Assembly: GCF_024323335.1 (NCBI RefSeq)
Contig: NC_066583.1
Location: 409,274,031-409,338,030, forward strand
Length of the DNA stretch: 64,000 nucleotides
Direction: 5' to 3'
Source of the DNA: Lathyrus oleraceus
Taxonomy: Eukaryota; Streptophyta; Magnoliopsida; Fabales; Fabaceae
Part shown: piece by piece, positions 50,403 through 62,213 of the stretch
How the letters are laid out: each line of letters starts with the position of its first letter
Numbering within the stretch: position 1 is the first letter of the stretch
The notes under the pieces: model-generated
Told to the model about the DNA's origin: nothing
The model's database searches: none
The model's input: the letters and a program-made list of their open reading frames with translations, nothing else
Translations under genes and position numbers: made by a program

Positions 50403-51183
50403 AGGAAATAAATAATTTAAAGCGAGTGCGAGAAAATAAACAAAAGTAAAGCGAGTGCGAGGAAATAAATAATTTAAAGCGAGTGCGAGAAAATAAATAA
50501 GATAAAGACAAGTAATAAAAACCTGCTCCAATCGAAGGGTTGAATTAATTGCAAAGCGGAAATGAAAATGGCGGCAGGATTAACTTCCTTCCAAAGTGCT
50601 CCAAACTCGATTACAGACTCTATCACAAACTTGATTACACAATTGTGGTAACACTCCAATGCGAAGCAATTACCACTTTAAAATACTGAATATATGCCTA
50701 AGTGAAACAAAGTTGCTCTGAGTTTGCCTCTGTTCTAAGTTTGGATCTTCCTCTGCTCTAAGTTTGGATGATTGTAAAAGTGATTTTGAGTTTCTATTTA
50801 TAAGCAAGTAAAAAGATGGAAATGACAAGGATGCCCTTCAACTTGAAAATGGGAGGGAAAACTTTTCCTCTTGTGGCGTCCGCCACAAGGCCAATCTGAG
50901 GCGCCTTAGTTGAAGTAGTGGGGAACGTGGCAGTTGAGGGAAGTTGAGCTTGGACACGTCATGGCAGGGTCTATGGCGCCAGCCATGGGGTAAGCCACAA
51001 GTACAAAATGCTGAATTTTAGGGTTTTTAGCTCTTTTTCACTCCTTTTCTCGATCGGGGCTCCGATTAAAGTAAAAACCTGAAAACAAAGGAAAACATAG
51101 CAATAACACAACAAAATAACAATAAAACAACTAGAATGCATGTGAAATCGGAGTCGAAAATCCGGTAAATTTCAGTGTTATCA
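50403..51183 (-). repeat. 3' LTR of Athila-type element, truncated
   Basis: Matches 48559-49359 of the solo LTR apart from an indel of about 21 bp near 50878 and scattered changes. About 890 bp are missing at the left edge, at the junction with LTR F. On the - strand it follows the element's polypurine tract. Confidence 0.88.
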
Positions 51184-51198
51184 AACTCTCCCACACTT
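51184..51198 (-). other. Polypurine tract of the Athila-type element
   Basis: On the - strand AAGTGTGGGAGAGTT lies directly before the LTR start TGATAACAC, a typical Athila arrangement. Confidence 0.7.
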
Positions 51199-51830
51199 AA
51201 ACCTTTGCTTGTCCTCAAGCAAAATATTAAAAAGCTCACAAAAGAAAAACTGGTGCAAACGAGTGCTTCAGGTAAAAATTCTAAGTTCAAGTCGGGATGT
51301 AGTGATAGGTATTAACTGAGTGAACTAAGGGTATTATGATGACACTAATCCGCAAATACGGACATAAACTTCATTCCTATATTCAAAACATGTCTTTAAA
51401 ACCTGAAAACTTTCGGAATACCACTATTTTCTTTTGCAATTTTTTTTCCGGTGGGGCTAAAGGTATGGGGAGGTAGGATTGTACTAAGGATATACTATAT
51501 TTGGTGACTCGTCAGACTCATGCATTAAACTAAAAAGCAAAATAAACAACTAAAAGGAAATAAAAATAAATAAACTATCTAAAAACAGCAAAGAAAAGCG
51601 ATAAAGGAAAGACGAGAAAGGTAATAAAGAAAAGACGATAGAGTTTCCTCCCACACTTAAATCGAACATTGTCCCCAATGTTTCGAAATAAGATAAGGGA
51701 AGAGTTACCTGACAACCTACTGCTGACCACTAGTGCCCTCGCCATCCTGAGGTGGACGACGGGATCGGGTACGACGACGGTCTCTCTGATCCATCCTCGC
51801 CTGCAGGGCATCCTGAGCGGTCCTCACCTC
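51199..51830 (-). other. 3' untranslated region of the Athila-type element
   Basis: No gene seen. Low-complexity A-rich stretch near 51540-51640 on the + strand. Confidence 0.5.
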
Positions 51831-53146
51831 TCAAAGGTTACCCATAATGGAACCTTGAGTGGCTTCAATGAGGGGCATGTGTCTCTGGTGGTAGTGTTGC
51901 TGACGGGCTTGTGTATCTGTGATTGTTTGCAAGGACTGTAGAATAGTGTCGTAGGACCTGTCTGTCCTCCGTTGCGACTCTTGCATGAAGCTCATGTTAT
52001 TCGCCAGCTGTTGTTGGATGGTATAGAGTAGGTCGTCACGCCTTTTCTCTCTAGCCATGTAGTCACGCTACATCTCCTCCGTAATATAAAAGCCAGGAGT
52101 GGTACCTGCAGAAGAAGAAGATGGTGCGGTGTGTGGTGGTGAAGGATGATGGGGGGACACATGGGGTACGGAAGATCTCTCTCTCTGATCATATTCATCA
52201 TCAGTGTCATGTCCCGCCTCATCAGGAATGTTAGGAGGAAGAGGACCCAAAACAGGTGGAGCATCTAAAGCGTAGGTCCAATTCCTTTCATCTCGTACAT
52301 CTGTACGTCTAGTCCACGGTAAAACAACAGATGGGATGGCTACACCATGAACCATAAGCATATAGCCTCCTTCTCACCTCAAACGACACAATTTCATGTC
52401 TCTTAGAAATTTTAGGTTAATTGTGCGAGGAGGTAAGGGGTCTAGGGTAGCCATCTCATTGTTCATGTTAAGTACCCGAGCAATAGACGTAATCAATCCA
52501 CCAAAAGAAATCGGTCCCGCTTTATTCAAAGTTAAAGTCATATGAGCAAGCATGAACGGGACCAAATTAATTCGTCTATTTGTGAGGCTTCCTTGTAAAA
52601 ATAGAAGCTCTCTAGAATTAACCTTATTTGGATTCTCCCAGCCAAAACTAGTACATGCCAACAGATATCTAAAAACTCTGATGGTCGGGTTATGGATAGT
52701 TGAGGCAAGAACTCCTTCAAAGGAGTTTATGGAAGTGTTTGATAAATGCTCCCAGAAGGAAAATACCTCAACTGACCACTCTGAATCCAAAGGGGCCTCA
52801 TAAATAGCACCGTCCCCATGAGGGATTCCTAACAAGCTGGCTAGTTCATCGGTACTGAATTCATATTCAACAGCAAACATTCTAAATCTAACAGTACCAA
52901 CTGTGCTAAGGAACTCAAGAATTCAATTGTCAATCGCTCATAGGTGGGTTCTTTGATGGAAAAGAAATTATGCAAACCTAAGTTATCTAATAAATGAAAT
53001 ATGCTATGATAGATACCTAAAGTGTAGAGACAGTTTTCGTCAACATACCTTGTCGGGAGGATCTCCCGAATTTGCAACCGTTCAATGATTTTTATTTGTC
53101 TATCCCCCGGTTTCCCTCCTCGAAGAATGAATCCATTAAACTCCAT
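51831..53146 (-). pseudogene. Athila env-like ORF, downstream copy
   Basis: Member of the Athila ORF-1 family, function unproven. On the - strand it begins MEFNGFILRGG, then YERLTIEFLSSL; after a frameshift near 52890 it continues EYEFSTDELASLLGI, HNPTIRVFRYLLAC and ISFGGLITSIARVL, then NWTYALDAPP, a Pro/Ser-rich stretch and a coiled-coil tail starting MAREKRRDDLLYTIQQQ. Two in-frame stops: TGA at 52374-52376 and TAG at 52068-52070. Shares full architecture with the copy at 53702-54935 but is strongly diverged from it. Confidence 0.78.
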
Positions 53147-53701
53147 TTGTGTAGCTCTTGAAAAGTGACGAAGAAGATGAAGTGGAATGTGAAAAGGTTG
53201 GATTTTTACGAAATCCGACGGATGAAAATGAAAATGGAAATCGAAAAAATGATTTGTACGGTGTGGTGATTAGAAAGGTATGAGCATTTGTGGGTTCAAG
53301 GAAGTTTTTGCAAGCTGGAAAAATGGGTTTGGAAGGTTGTATGGTGTGAAAATGGTGAAGAAAGGGGTTCTGCCCCGACCTTTTACAGACGCTTCTCTTG
53401 TCTTTTGGCTTTGAGGGGTCCGAATAACATTTGTCTTGTGATTTCCTAGTGTCATTGGCTTGCATAATTTTTTTTATAAAAGTAAAAAAAATAAAACAAA
53501 AATTAAATATTAGACTAATAAATAAATAAACGACTAAAAATAAAAATTGCAAATAAAACAAACATAAGACATATATAGATAAAAATAGAAATATCAATGT
53601 ATAGACGTAGTTTATATAATATTCCAAATGCGATAATATAAAATGAGTTATGTAAATACGAGAAAAATAAAAAAGAGATAAAATAAGATGAAATGGTGAG
53701 A
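53147..53701 (-). other. Spacer between the two Athila env-like ORFs
   Basis: AT-rich; the open frames are low-complexity (Phe/Ile/Tyr-rich) and not gene-like. It is the leader of the downstream copy. Confidence 0.5.
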
Positions 53702-54935
53702 TCATATAGTAGGGATGTCGTCTTCCTGAGAGGATCCACGGAACATGGCTACCTCCTGTCCGAGCTCTGCGATCTCCTGATATAGACAGTCGGCTTCAGT
53801 AGCATGGGTGAGATCAGACACTCCCATCTGTAAAGTGAGGTCAGCCACCTCCTGTCTAAGCTCTGCGATCTCTCTACGACACTTAGCAATCTGAGTGCGG
53901 ATGTCGGGGGGTCTGCAATGAAAGATTATTAGAGAAAACAGTGATCCTGGGAGATGGTGGTGTAGGCGTGTATTCAGCAATGGGTGGTGATCTCGGCTCC
54001 TCGACGGTCTCTCCCTGGCCCTCTAGAGCATAACTCCAATTCGTTGGATCATGCACACTGGTCATCATAGGATCTGGCAGTGTGAAATAGTGGATAGCCT
54101 CGCTGTCGACCAGCAATCGGAACTAACATAGGTGGAAAGAGGCTCTCCTGATCAACCCTCTGGTCAAACAGAAGTCGATGTCCATGGTAGTGTACCCACA
54201 GTAGATCCGAAGATGTGACAGCTTGCGAGACAGACCTAAAGCGACAACAATCTGCGTGATGATTCCGCCCACATGGATGACTCCTTCGGTAGATCTGGAG
54301 ACACCGCTGAGACTATATAACAAAAAGTTCCCACATGCTACTGGGCGAGACTGGGATGCACAAAATAGTAGGAAGATCTCGTCTTCACTCAGTAATGTCT
54401 CTGCATCCGGTCTTCCCAAGAAGGAATATGCCAATACCATCTGAAAGTATCTAAAGGTGGGGTTATGTATAACATGAGACAACTGTGTAGATGGATCCTG
54501 GCTTCTGCCACCTGATATATCACTCTGAAACTTCTCAACCTCCTTACCCAGAAAATATCCCATAGGTGTCTCCGGGATAGCATCAGGAGTGGTCTGGAAG
54601 CCCAATAGGTCGTCGAACTCTTTCTGGCTGAAAGAGTACTCAACTCCAAAGAGCCAGAAAGCAGCATACACATCTGGTCCAGAGTATGGGTCATAGTCGA
54701 ATGAACTCAGGAACTCCAATGTCAGGTTCCTATAGGTGTTACTCAAGTCATCAACAAACTCGTCCCAGTGAAGCTGCTGGCTAAGGAATCAGATACTCGG
54801 CTCGATACCCAGTGCCTCCATACAGTACTGATCAGGATAACGTGTGGGTGCCATAGGGCGCTGATACAGAGCGATGTAGCGCTCTCTCTAAGCATTCTCT
54901 TTATAGGCCACGTGCATATCATCGAAATCCTGCAT
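53702..54935 (-). pseudogene. Athila env-like ORF, upstream copy
   Basis: Begins MQDFDDMHVAYKENA on the - strand and continues in one frame through PMAPTRYPDQYCMEALG, NTYRNLTLEFLSSFDYD, EYSFSQKEFDDLLGF, HNPTFRYFQMVLAYSF, GVIHVGGIITQIVVALG and NWSYALEGQ. Then a frameshift near 53930 leads into a coiled coil (REIAELRQEVADLTLQ) ending at 53702. In-frame stops fall after KENA, after EALGIEPSI, before SNTYRNLT and at 54123-54125. Same architecture as the downstream copy. No transmembrane segment is evident, so 'envelope' is by position only. Confidence 0.78.
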
Positions 54936-55063
54936 CCTATAAAAGTTAAGAAAGTGATCCTGAAAATGCAAACCATTCAAATTTTTAGTCCCAATGCAAA
55001 GTATGATAAAATAAAAATAAAAATAAATAAATGTGAAAAAGTAAAATGAAAGAAAAACCATGG

Positions 55064-55068
55064 GTTGC
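55064..55068. repeat. Presumed target duplication GTTGC, left of element C
   Basis: Five bases before the LTR start. The partner copy lies beyond the window, so unconfirmed. Confidence 0.4.
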
Positions 55069-56054
55069 TGTAGCACCTCAAATTTGCACCACCCATTTGT
55101 ATATACATTTCATTTTTAGGTCATTAACATTGCATTGTCATTGCATAGTCCATTGCATCTCATCAGGCAAGACTGGTCAGGAGATTCAACTGTGCAGGGC
55201 AACAAGAGCATTGTCCATGAGATCAAAGCCCTAGGGTGATTCCCATGAGTTCACATGACCCAAGGATCATTTTGAAGTGGTTTGGCCAAGTGCTGAAGGC
55301 TTAGAACTCATCAATCCATGTGCAAATCATCTGAGGCCCACAAAAGTCAACAGAAGTCAACTGCACAGTCAACTATGGATTTGAAGGTGGGAAGTGGTTA
55401 GAGATGGTTCATTCATGTTCAAACAAGTCTCATTTGACATTTCAAACATCAACATTGAAGAATTTGAAGTCAGATCAAGACTTTCCAAAAATAGCAGGTG
55501 ACCTGTAATTTGAACTTTCCAAAAATGGCAAGGTTTTGGACCAACTTCAACTCAATATTACATCATCAAGAAAGCTTCAAATGAGCATGAAGATCTTTCT
55601 CGCCCATTTCCAAAAAGTCCAAGATCATGAATTTCTCATGTGTGGTTGAGGAGATATGGTCCAATCATGGCAAAGTGTGTTCAAAAGTTCAAATGAGCAT
55701 AACTTTCAAACCAAAACTCCAAAATGAGTGGTTCTTTTTGCATTTTGATCCTTATAACATGTATTTTCCAAGCATACCATTATTTGACATGAATTTCATT
55801 TGCATGGCCTTTGGTTTATTCATGATGTTTTTGGAAGAAAATTGCATAACATCTTTTTGATTGATCATGAGCATATAAAACCAATCCAAAACCTTGCATG
55901 AACTAATTTTAAGTGGATTTGGGCCTTGAAAGAGCACTGTTCACGTGCATGGGGGTGCATGAAGTGAAAATCTCATTTTTGCACAAACAACTTCCAACTT
56001 ACTAATCACAATTGCATTTGGCTTAAGCTGGTTTTAAACAGGATTAGCATGGAG

Positions 56055-56062
56055 TATATATA
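56055..56062 (+). promoter_or_regulatory. TATA box in element C LTR
   Basis: TATATATA about 990 bp from the LTR start. Inferred from sequence. Confidence 0.45.
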
Positions 56063-58655
56063 CTTAACCCTAACTGTTTTGATCATTAGCAACATTTCAG
56101 ATCTAGAATCACAAAAATCTCAAAAAATTTCTCTCAAACTTTTTCCAAATTTCTTCAAACAAAAGCACTTTCTATTGGTTGATTCATGTTCAGGAGGTAT
56201 TGTTGAGTAGAATTGGACGTGGATTCAGAGAAAATCGTGGCATATTGAGCTAGGTTCAAAGTGTGAAGCATCCATGAAAGTTGAAGATTAAGCTGGTTTC
56301 GTGCATCCTTGAGCTTCAATTTCATCATCATCCACTTCACTAAGCATATAGGAAGAGTTCTGGAGCATCATAAGCCTTGAAGCAAGCTGAATCCAGTTCT
56401 GTTCATCAAGAGGTCAGTTTTTCGACCTCTTTAATTCTCAAATTCATTATGCTAATTGTGTAGTTCGTTGATTGGTGATAATTCTGGTACAAATTTGGAG
56501 TGATTTGGCGCAATATTCACAAAGATATGTTCAATTGAAGTTTTGATGTTAATCTTTCTTTTCTTCGATTTGGCTTGGATATGTTGTTTTTGCATGATTT
56601 GTTTGTGAATCCTTGATGTATGTGTGATGACGAACCGATTGCTATGCTCATTTTTCATTTCTGGAACATTTTTTTGAGATCTGGAAAATCGTATGAAGAT
56701 CTTCATGATCTTCATCCTCCATGCATGAAGTTCATGCATTCCCAGATTCGGCCACGGTTTCGCTACAGTTTAGCTAGGAAAATTCAAATTAGCTACGAAA
56801 TTCAAACAGCGCGCCAGGTTTAGGGTTTTAATGCTGATACGCGGTCGTTTTAGGTGCGCGCTTAGAAATTCAAAATTGTCACCGGTTCGAATCTGAGCGA
56901 GAGGATTTTTCAAAGCGCCTTGCATTTTTCTTCCTTTCCCTCCATATTTCATACTTTGGCTCCATTTTCATTTTTTTAAATTCTCCAAACTTCAGAAAAA
57001 TCATTTAAAAATGAAAAATGCACCAATTGATCCCCAATTTTTTGCACAATGATCCTTATCCTGTCTACTTTTTTATGATCATTAAATTGCAAATTGTGCT
57101 TGGCAGAAAATTTGACTTGTCCTAGGGTGTTTGAACATGTATCCATTCATGCTATTGCCTTATTCATTTGATCATAAAATGCTTGTTTCTTATCCAATAC
57201 TTCTGAAATTTTGTGTGTGGATTCTAGACATGTTGAGTGATATTTTAGCTTTGGTTTGAGATTTTTCTCATGATCCATCTCTGTTTTACACTTATGCTAA
57301 CTTGGTGTGACAATTTGTGTCACACATGTGATTGATTGACTTATGCTATGTGATTGCCATGCCTAATGATGTCCAATGCCTCTAATTTTTTGTGTGATGA
57401 TCATGTTGAATGTCCTGTTTACTCATGAATTTTGTCAAGATTATTTGAGTCATTTTTGATTTGATGTGCATTTGTTTCTTCTGATGTCTCAATGTGATCA
57501 CCATTTTCATACCTTGCCATGTTTTGCAAATGAAATGAATATGATTAATGATCTTGATGTGAGACTTTTTGAGTTTTGTTCTTGATTGAATGAGGATGAT
57601 TCATGTTAAATTTCAAGTTCTGTTTTGAATGTTTGACCCTCTTTTGACCCTAGGTTTTGACCTAGTGGTTTGGACTCACTGTTTGGATTATGGATTTCAG
57701 GTTCAGATGCACATTGCCATGATTGGAGTGGCTCATTCTTTTGAGTTTGATTAATTGGTTGATGTTGGCTAACATTGTGTTGTTTTGTAGGTTCTAAGAA
57801 CAAATCCCCTTGTGCTTGTGCTTTGCTCATTGTTGCCTGATTGCTTTGTCTGTTTGTTATTGCCTGTTGTTGGTTTGTCTGTACAGTTGAACTGATTGGT
57901 TTAGATTTTTCACAGGTACTTAAGTTGCTTAGAGTTCATTTGAACTTGCTTTGCTTTGCTTGGTTGCGTAACCACTGAGGTATAATTCTTCTGACTTCAT
58001 GTAGTTTGGAAGACCTGTCCTATTATGTGGGCAGGCACCTGTCTGAAGCCCTCCTTAAGAGGCAATGCTTGTGAATGTTTATTTTTGTGCCAAGCAGGTA
58101 AAGACCTCTTAGGAGGCAATTGGCAGATAAAAGAGATGTGCAATCCATCTCCTGCTACTCAGTGTGTCATTCACTTTGCTCACACACCTTATGTTGATGC
58201 ATTGTGGATAATAACCCAAGATCTTGTTGTGTCAGTCATCTGTGGAGAAGAGTTCCTACATTCTGAACTCCCACACTTTCTATTTTGAGTCAAGCTCTCC
58301 CAGGCCATGGATAAGAGCTGTGAGGTCTTATCCTCACTTCCCATTTCATCTGCTTCACCCTAACTCTCAATGTTAGGGTTAAGAGCTAACGACACCCCAT
58401 GCCAGTTGGCTTGCTTGTACAACCTAGCCCTGTATGAGCCCAATTGCTTGCATATAGTGTGTGTGATTGCTTTATTGTGCTTGTTTGTTTGACTGTGCTG
58501 TTTAGGATAGCTTGCTCCCTGTGCAAGTTAGATAGAAACCTCAACCTAGGACCATTGTGGATTACATGATAACTATTAGGCTCGAGTTAGCCTCCCTTCT
58601 AATTTGTCATTTCCCAGTCTTTGGTTAGGTTAAAAGTTCTTTCCCTGCGTAGGGG

Positions 58656-59150
58656 AACTACGTCGCCCTGATCCTCATACCAGATGAGGTACGTAGGCAG
58701 GAGATGAGCTGATCTCTCCGGGCGCCCTTTTTCTTTTGTCCCTTTGTGTGTGTTGGAGTCTGACATAAGTCCAGCGATTGGCAGTTGGTTTCCTGTGTCT
58801 TGTTTGCTTGTTGGAGTCTAACATAAGTCCAGTGATTGGCAGTCGGTTTCCTGTGTGTGTGTTTGTTGGTTCGGAGTCTGATGTAAGTCCAGCGATTGGC
58901 ATTCGATTTCCATGTTTGCCTGTTTGTGTGGAGTCTGACGTAAGTCCAGAGATTGGCAGTCGGTTTCCTGTGTGGGTTTTGTTTGGCGTGCGTTAGCCGA
59001 GCTAAGAGTGCTCTGATTCTTCTCTAGTTAGAGAAGATACATATGCATAGGATGCGACCTCCTAGCGAGCACGTTTCCCCTGTCCCGAACTACGTCGACT
59101 CTGATGTCTGTGCTTGACAGACTACGTAGGCCCAGGATGCGATATCCTGC
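58656..59150 (+). other. Three copies of the two-hairpin module in the C LTR
   Basis: Copy 1 has stem CCTCAT/ATGAGG, TACGTAGGC (58690-58698) and stem GAGAT/ATCTC. Copy 2 has stem TCTTCTCTA/TAGAGAAGA (59018-59037), then the degenerate TACATATGC and stem TAGGA/TCCTA. Copy 3 has stem GTCTGT/ACAGAC with loop GCTTG (59106-59122), TACGTAGGC and stem CAGGAT/ATCCTG (59133-59149). Confidence 0.65.
58753..58979 (+). repeat. 58-60 bp tandem repeat
   Basis: Four units of GGAGTCTGACATAAGTCCAG variants starting near 58753, 58811, 58871 and 58929. The A LTR has a single unit (about 10845-10905). Confidence 0.85.
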
Positions 59151-59450
59151 CGAGTCCCGTTTCTTTGTCTTTCTGTGTTTCCTTCCAGCCTTGTGCAGTT
59201 TGTGAGCAGTTTTTAGCAACCTTTCTTCTATTCTTTTGTGCGTGGATCCCGTCGAGTACAACGGATGCGTAGGGGTGCTAATACCTTCCCTTCACATAAC
59301 CGACTCCCGATCCCATCTCTCTCTGGTCACGAGACCATGTCTTTTCCAGGTTTACTTTGACCATTTCCTTTCCCTCCTTTGGGATAAATAACGCACGGTG
59401 GCGGCTCTATTGTTTCGTTTTCCCACCGGTTTTTCACGTAATGCGACATC

Positions 59451-59468
59451 TGGCGACTCTGCTGGGGA
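59451..59468 (+). other. Primer binding site of element C
   Basis: TGGCGACTCTGCTGGGGA two bases after the LTR, identical to element A. Confidence 0.9.
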
Positions 59469-60236
59469 ATAGAGAAGTTGACCTCTTGCTGGTCCATCTT
59501 CCCTAAGCGAGTCTCTCCTAGCGCTCTCTAGGATAGGGTTTGGTTGCTTTTGCTGTCTTATTTATTGCATTTATTTGTTCATGTTTGCATTTATGTTTGC
59601 ATTTATGTTTGCATTCATCATAGTTGCATCTGTGCTGGCTGGTTGTCTGTTTCTCTGTTGGGGTGGGAGTTACATGAGGTAAAAGGCCCAATACCCAGGC
59701 TATGAGTGAACTCTAGGACACCTAGGAATAGAGTGATTCATGGGAAGCGGGTGGTATTGCGCCGCTTAGCGGAACATGATATCACGAGAAGTTCAGATCC
59801 TGATGGGGTATTATCGGTACATACATCGGGTGTGTACATGATGATATTCTATGAAAGGGTTGTTTATCCAGCGTTTCTCTTGACTTTACCCTGGCCTAGA
59901 TGACACCCGTGAGTGGGGAGGGAATGATCATTATTACAGGTACCGTTGGTGACTTGTTGGTGACTCTTGGGTTCTGTTGGTGACTTGGTTCTACAGATTG
60001 GATCTCAGATGACTTTGGGTCTTAGATGAGTTTGTGGTTCCGAATTCAAGCCGCTGTGCTCCGTAGCACACAGCCAGCCAATCGTGTTTGCATCATTTGC
60101 ATCATAGCATATTTATTTTCAAAAAATAATGCAATAAAAAAAATCAAAAATCAAAAAAATTAAGAAAAAGAAAAAAGCTAATCTCCTCATGCATATCATT
60201 TCTCAGGTTCATTCAGGAGTCTATTCACTGTGAGAG
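59469..60236 (+). other. Leader of element C
   Basis: No gene. Short tandem TTGCATTTATG repeats near 59580-59615, and an A-rich stretch at 60115-60175. Confidence 0.6.
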
Positions 60237-61877
60237 ATGGCATCCGTCCCAGAGATGAAGAGGAAGACTTGCACCTACAGTTTTCACCGTGAGCCTTTGA
60301 CGTCTCTGATAGAGTTGAGCAACCTTGTGACCGGCGGTAATCATAAGGGGTTTGTTGATCAGTATGGGGATTTGTTGACACTGTTGAAGATGGTGGTAGA
60401 TCCAGTGCCGTTGCAGACTCTTCTACAGTTCTATGACCCAGAGCTCCGTTGTTTTACCTTCCAGGATTATCAGCTAGCTCCTACTCTTGAGGAGTACTCC
60501 ATTCTGATGAATGACCCAATCCGGTATCAGGTTCCTTTCTTGGATGTTCTAAAGGAGGTTGATTTTAGGGTTGTTGCCAGAGCTTTTCATCTGAGTGTCA
60601 AGGAAGTGAGTGATAATTGGAAGTCGAGTGGTGATGTTGTGGGGTTGCCTTTGAAGTACCTATTGAGGATGGCTAAAGAAGAAGCAAAGAAGGGAAATTG
60701 GGAGGCTTTTCATGCCCAGTTAGCCATCATGATTTATGGAGTTGTGTTGTTCCCGAGTATGCCTAACTTTGTGGACTATGCTGCTGTCACTATTTTCCTT
60801 GGAGAAAACCCGGTTCCTACTCTGTTAGCTGACACTTACTATGCTATCCACAGTAGGCATGGTAAGGGTGGAGCTATCAGATGCTGTCTCCCTTTATTGC
60901 TCAGGTGGTTCTTGTCCTTGCTGCCAGTCAGTGGACCTTTTATGGATGCTCAGAGCACTCATAAGTGGACTCAGAGGGTTATGTCTCTTACCTCTTATGA
61001 TATCAGGTGGCAATCTTACCGGATGGATGTGCGTAATGTCATCATGAGTTGTGGAGAGTTTCGTAATGTGCCACTTGTGGGGACTAAGGGTTGCATCAAT
61101 TACAACCCGGTTCTTTCTCTTCGCCAGTTGGGGTTTGTGATGAATGGAAGACCACTTTATGCTGAGATAGCTGAGAGTGTGTATTTTGAGAAGCGGAGTG
61201 ACCTTGCTAGATTGGAGCAAGTAGGAAGAGCTTGGAAGACGATTGGTGTCAAGGATGGAGCTGTTCTAGGGAGAAAGTTTGCCATTGTTATGCCTGATTA
61301 CATTGAGTGGGTCAAGAAGAGAGTTGAAACTTTGTTGTTGCCCTATGATAGGATGGAGTCATTGTAGGAGCAACCACTTTTGATCCTTGCTGAGAGTGTG
61401 CCTGCTGAGCAGTACAAGCAAGCCTTGATGGAGAATTGTCAGTTGAAGGAGAAGGAACAGGATACTCAGATGGAGCTTTACAAAGCCAAAGCTGATAAGT
61501 TGAACTTGGCTCATCAACTCAGAGACATGCAAGGTGAAGATGTTGCTAGATTGAAGAGCAAGAAGAGGTCTTATGAGGAGATGGAGGCATTGTTGAATGC
61601 AGAACACCGTGAGTGCTTGAGATTGCAGAGAGCTGAAGCCAATTATTAGAAGAAGATACGAGACCTGGAGAAGCAACTCAGAGACAAAGACATCCAATTG
61701 AAGAAGGAGGTAGACTTGAGACGGGCATTAGAGAATCAGCTTGGAGGAGAAGTTGTGGAGCTCAGAAGACAACTGAAGGAGAAGCTCACTCCTCTGCCAG
61801 AATGTTCAGAATGCGACCTGTTGATAGACCAGTGCCATTACCTGAAGACTCTCATTCCGGGAGGAAATCTTTCCTAG
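60237..61877 (+). pseudogene. Ogre ORF1 of element C (two in-frame TAG)
   Basis: A frame of 546 codons starting in good context (GAGATGGCATCC) and ending TAG at 61875-61877. Two TAG codons interrupt it at 61365-61367 and 61647-61649. The first 376 residues are the globular ORF1 domain shared with A (LLQFYDPELRCFTFQDY, NPVPTLLADTYYAIH, NVPLVGTKGCINYNPVL). The rest is a charged coiled coil (QYKQALMENCQLKEKEQD, KKIRDLEKQLRDKD). The frame otherwise matches A along its length, which argues for long-term selection on the protein. Function unknown; placed before gag. Confidence 0.8.
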
Positions 61878-62213
61878 CTTGTATCTTTGTTGTTTATGTT
61901 GAGAATCACCTCCAGGCGTGTTGGATGGGATTCATTGTTGTACTCCGATCATTTGAATATTGTTGTATGATCCTTGTTGCTCATGTCTATAGATGAGGTT
62001 GTTGATGTTTCACCTTATGCTCACACTCCTGTGTATGTTGTTTCTGTGTTATTCTTGTTGCAGGTTGCCATTTCATGAAAGATGAATCGGGCTCTTGAAT
62101 GCCTGAGAAATGAACATATCATGTGCATCATACGCATCATAAGCATCATACGCATATCATTTTGCATTACAGGTGTTCTTGATCGAGACTTCTCACTCTG
62201 GTTCCTGTTTTAG
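61878..62213 (+). other. ORF1-gag spacer of element C
   Basis: No gene. Ends with a clear 3' splice-site-like stretch, CTCACTCTGGTTCCTGTTTTAG. GCATCATACGCATCATAAGC short repeats at 62125-62155. Confidence 0.45.

Larger units (their letters stand above)
50403..55068 (-). mobile_element. Athila-type Ty3/gypsy element, 3' portion
   Basis: On the - strand: two env-like ORFs, an untranslated stretch, polypurine tract, 3' LTR. Its pol is not in the window; element C was inserted just upstream of the first ORF at 55069. Athila/Calypso-type elements carry such an ORF after pol. Confidence 0.8.
55069..59448 (+). repeat. 5' LTR of element C
   Basis: 4380 bp from TGTAGCACCTC to ATGCGACA. Shares blocks with the A LTR, most strongly in the last 1.2 kb (hairpin modules, GGATCCCGTCGAGTAC, GGTGGCGGCTCT). 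Differs by expansion of a 58-60 bp repeat and a third hairpin module. TATA box at 56055. Confidence 0.92.

Noticed and set aside
53136..53705. 189-codon - strand ORF
   Set aside because: Hydrophobic low-complexity frame over AT-rich spacer; it looks like membrane segments only because of composition.
58025..58288. 87-codon ORF in the C LTR
   Set aside because: Corresponds to LTR sequence that in A is not open on this strand; no conservation.
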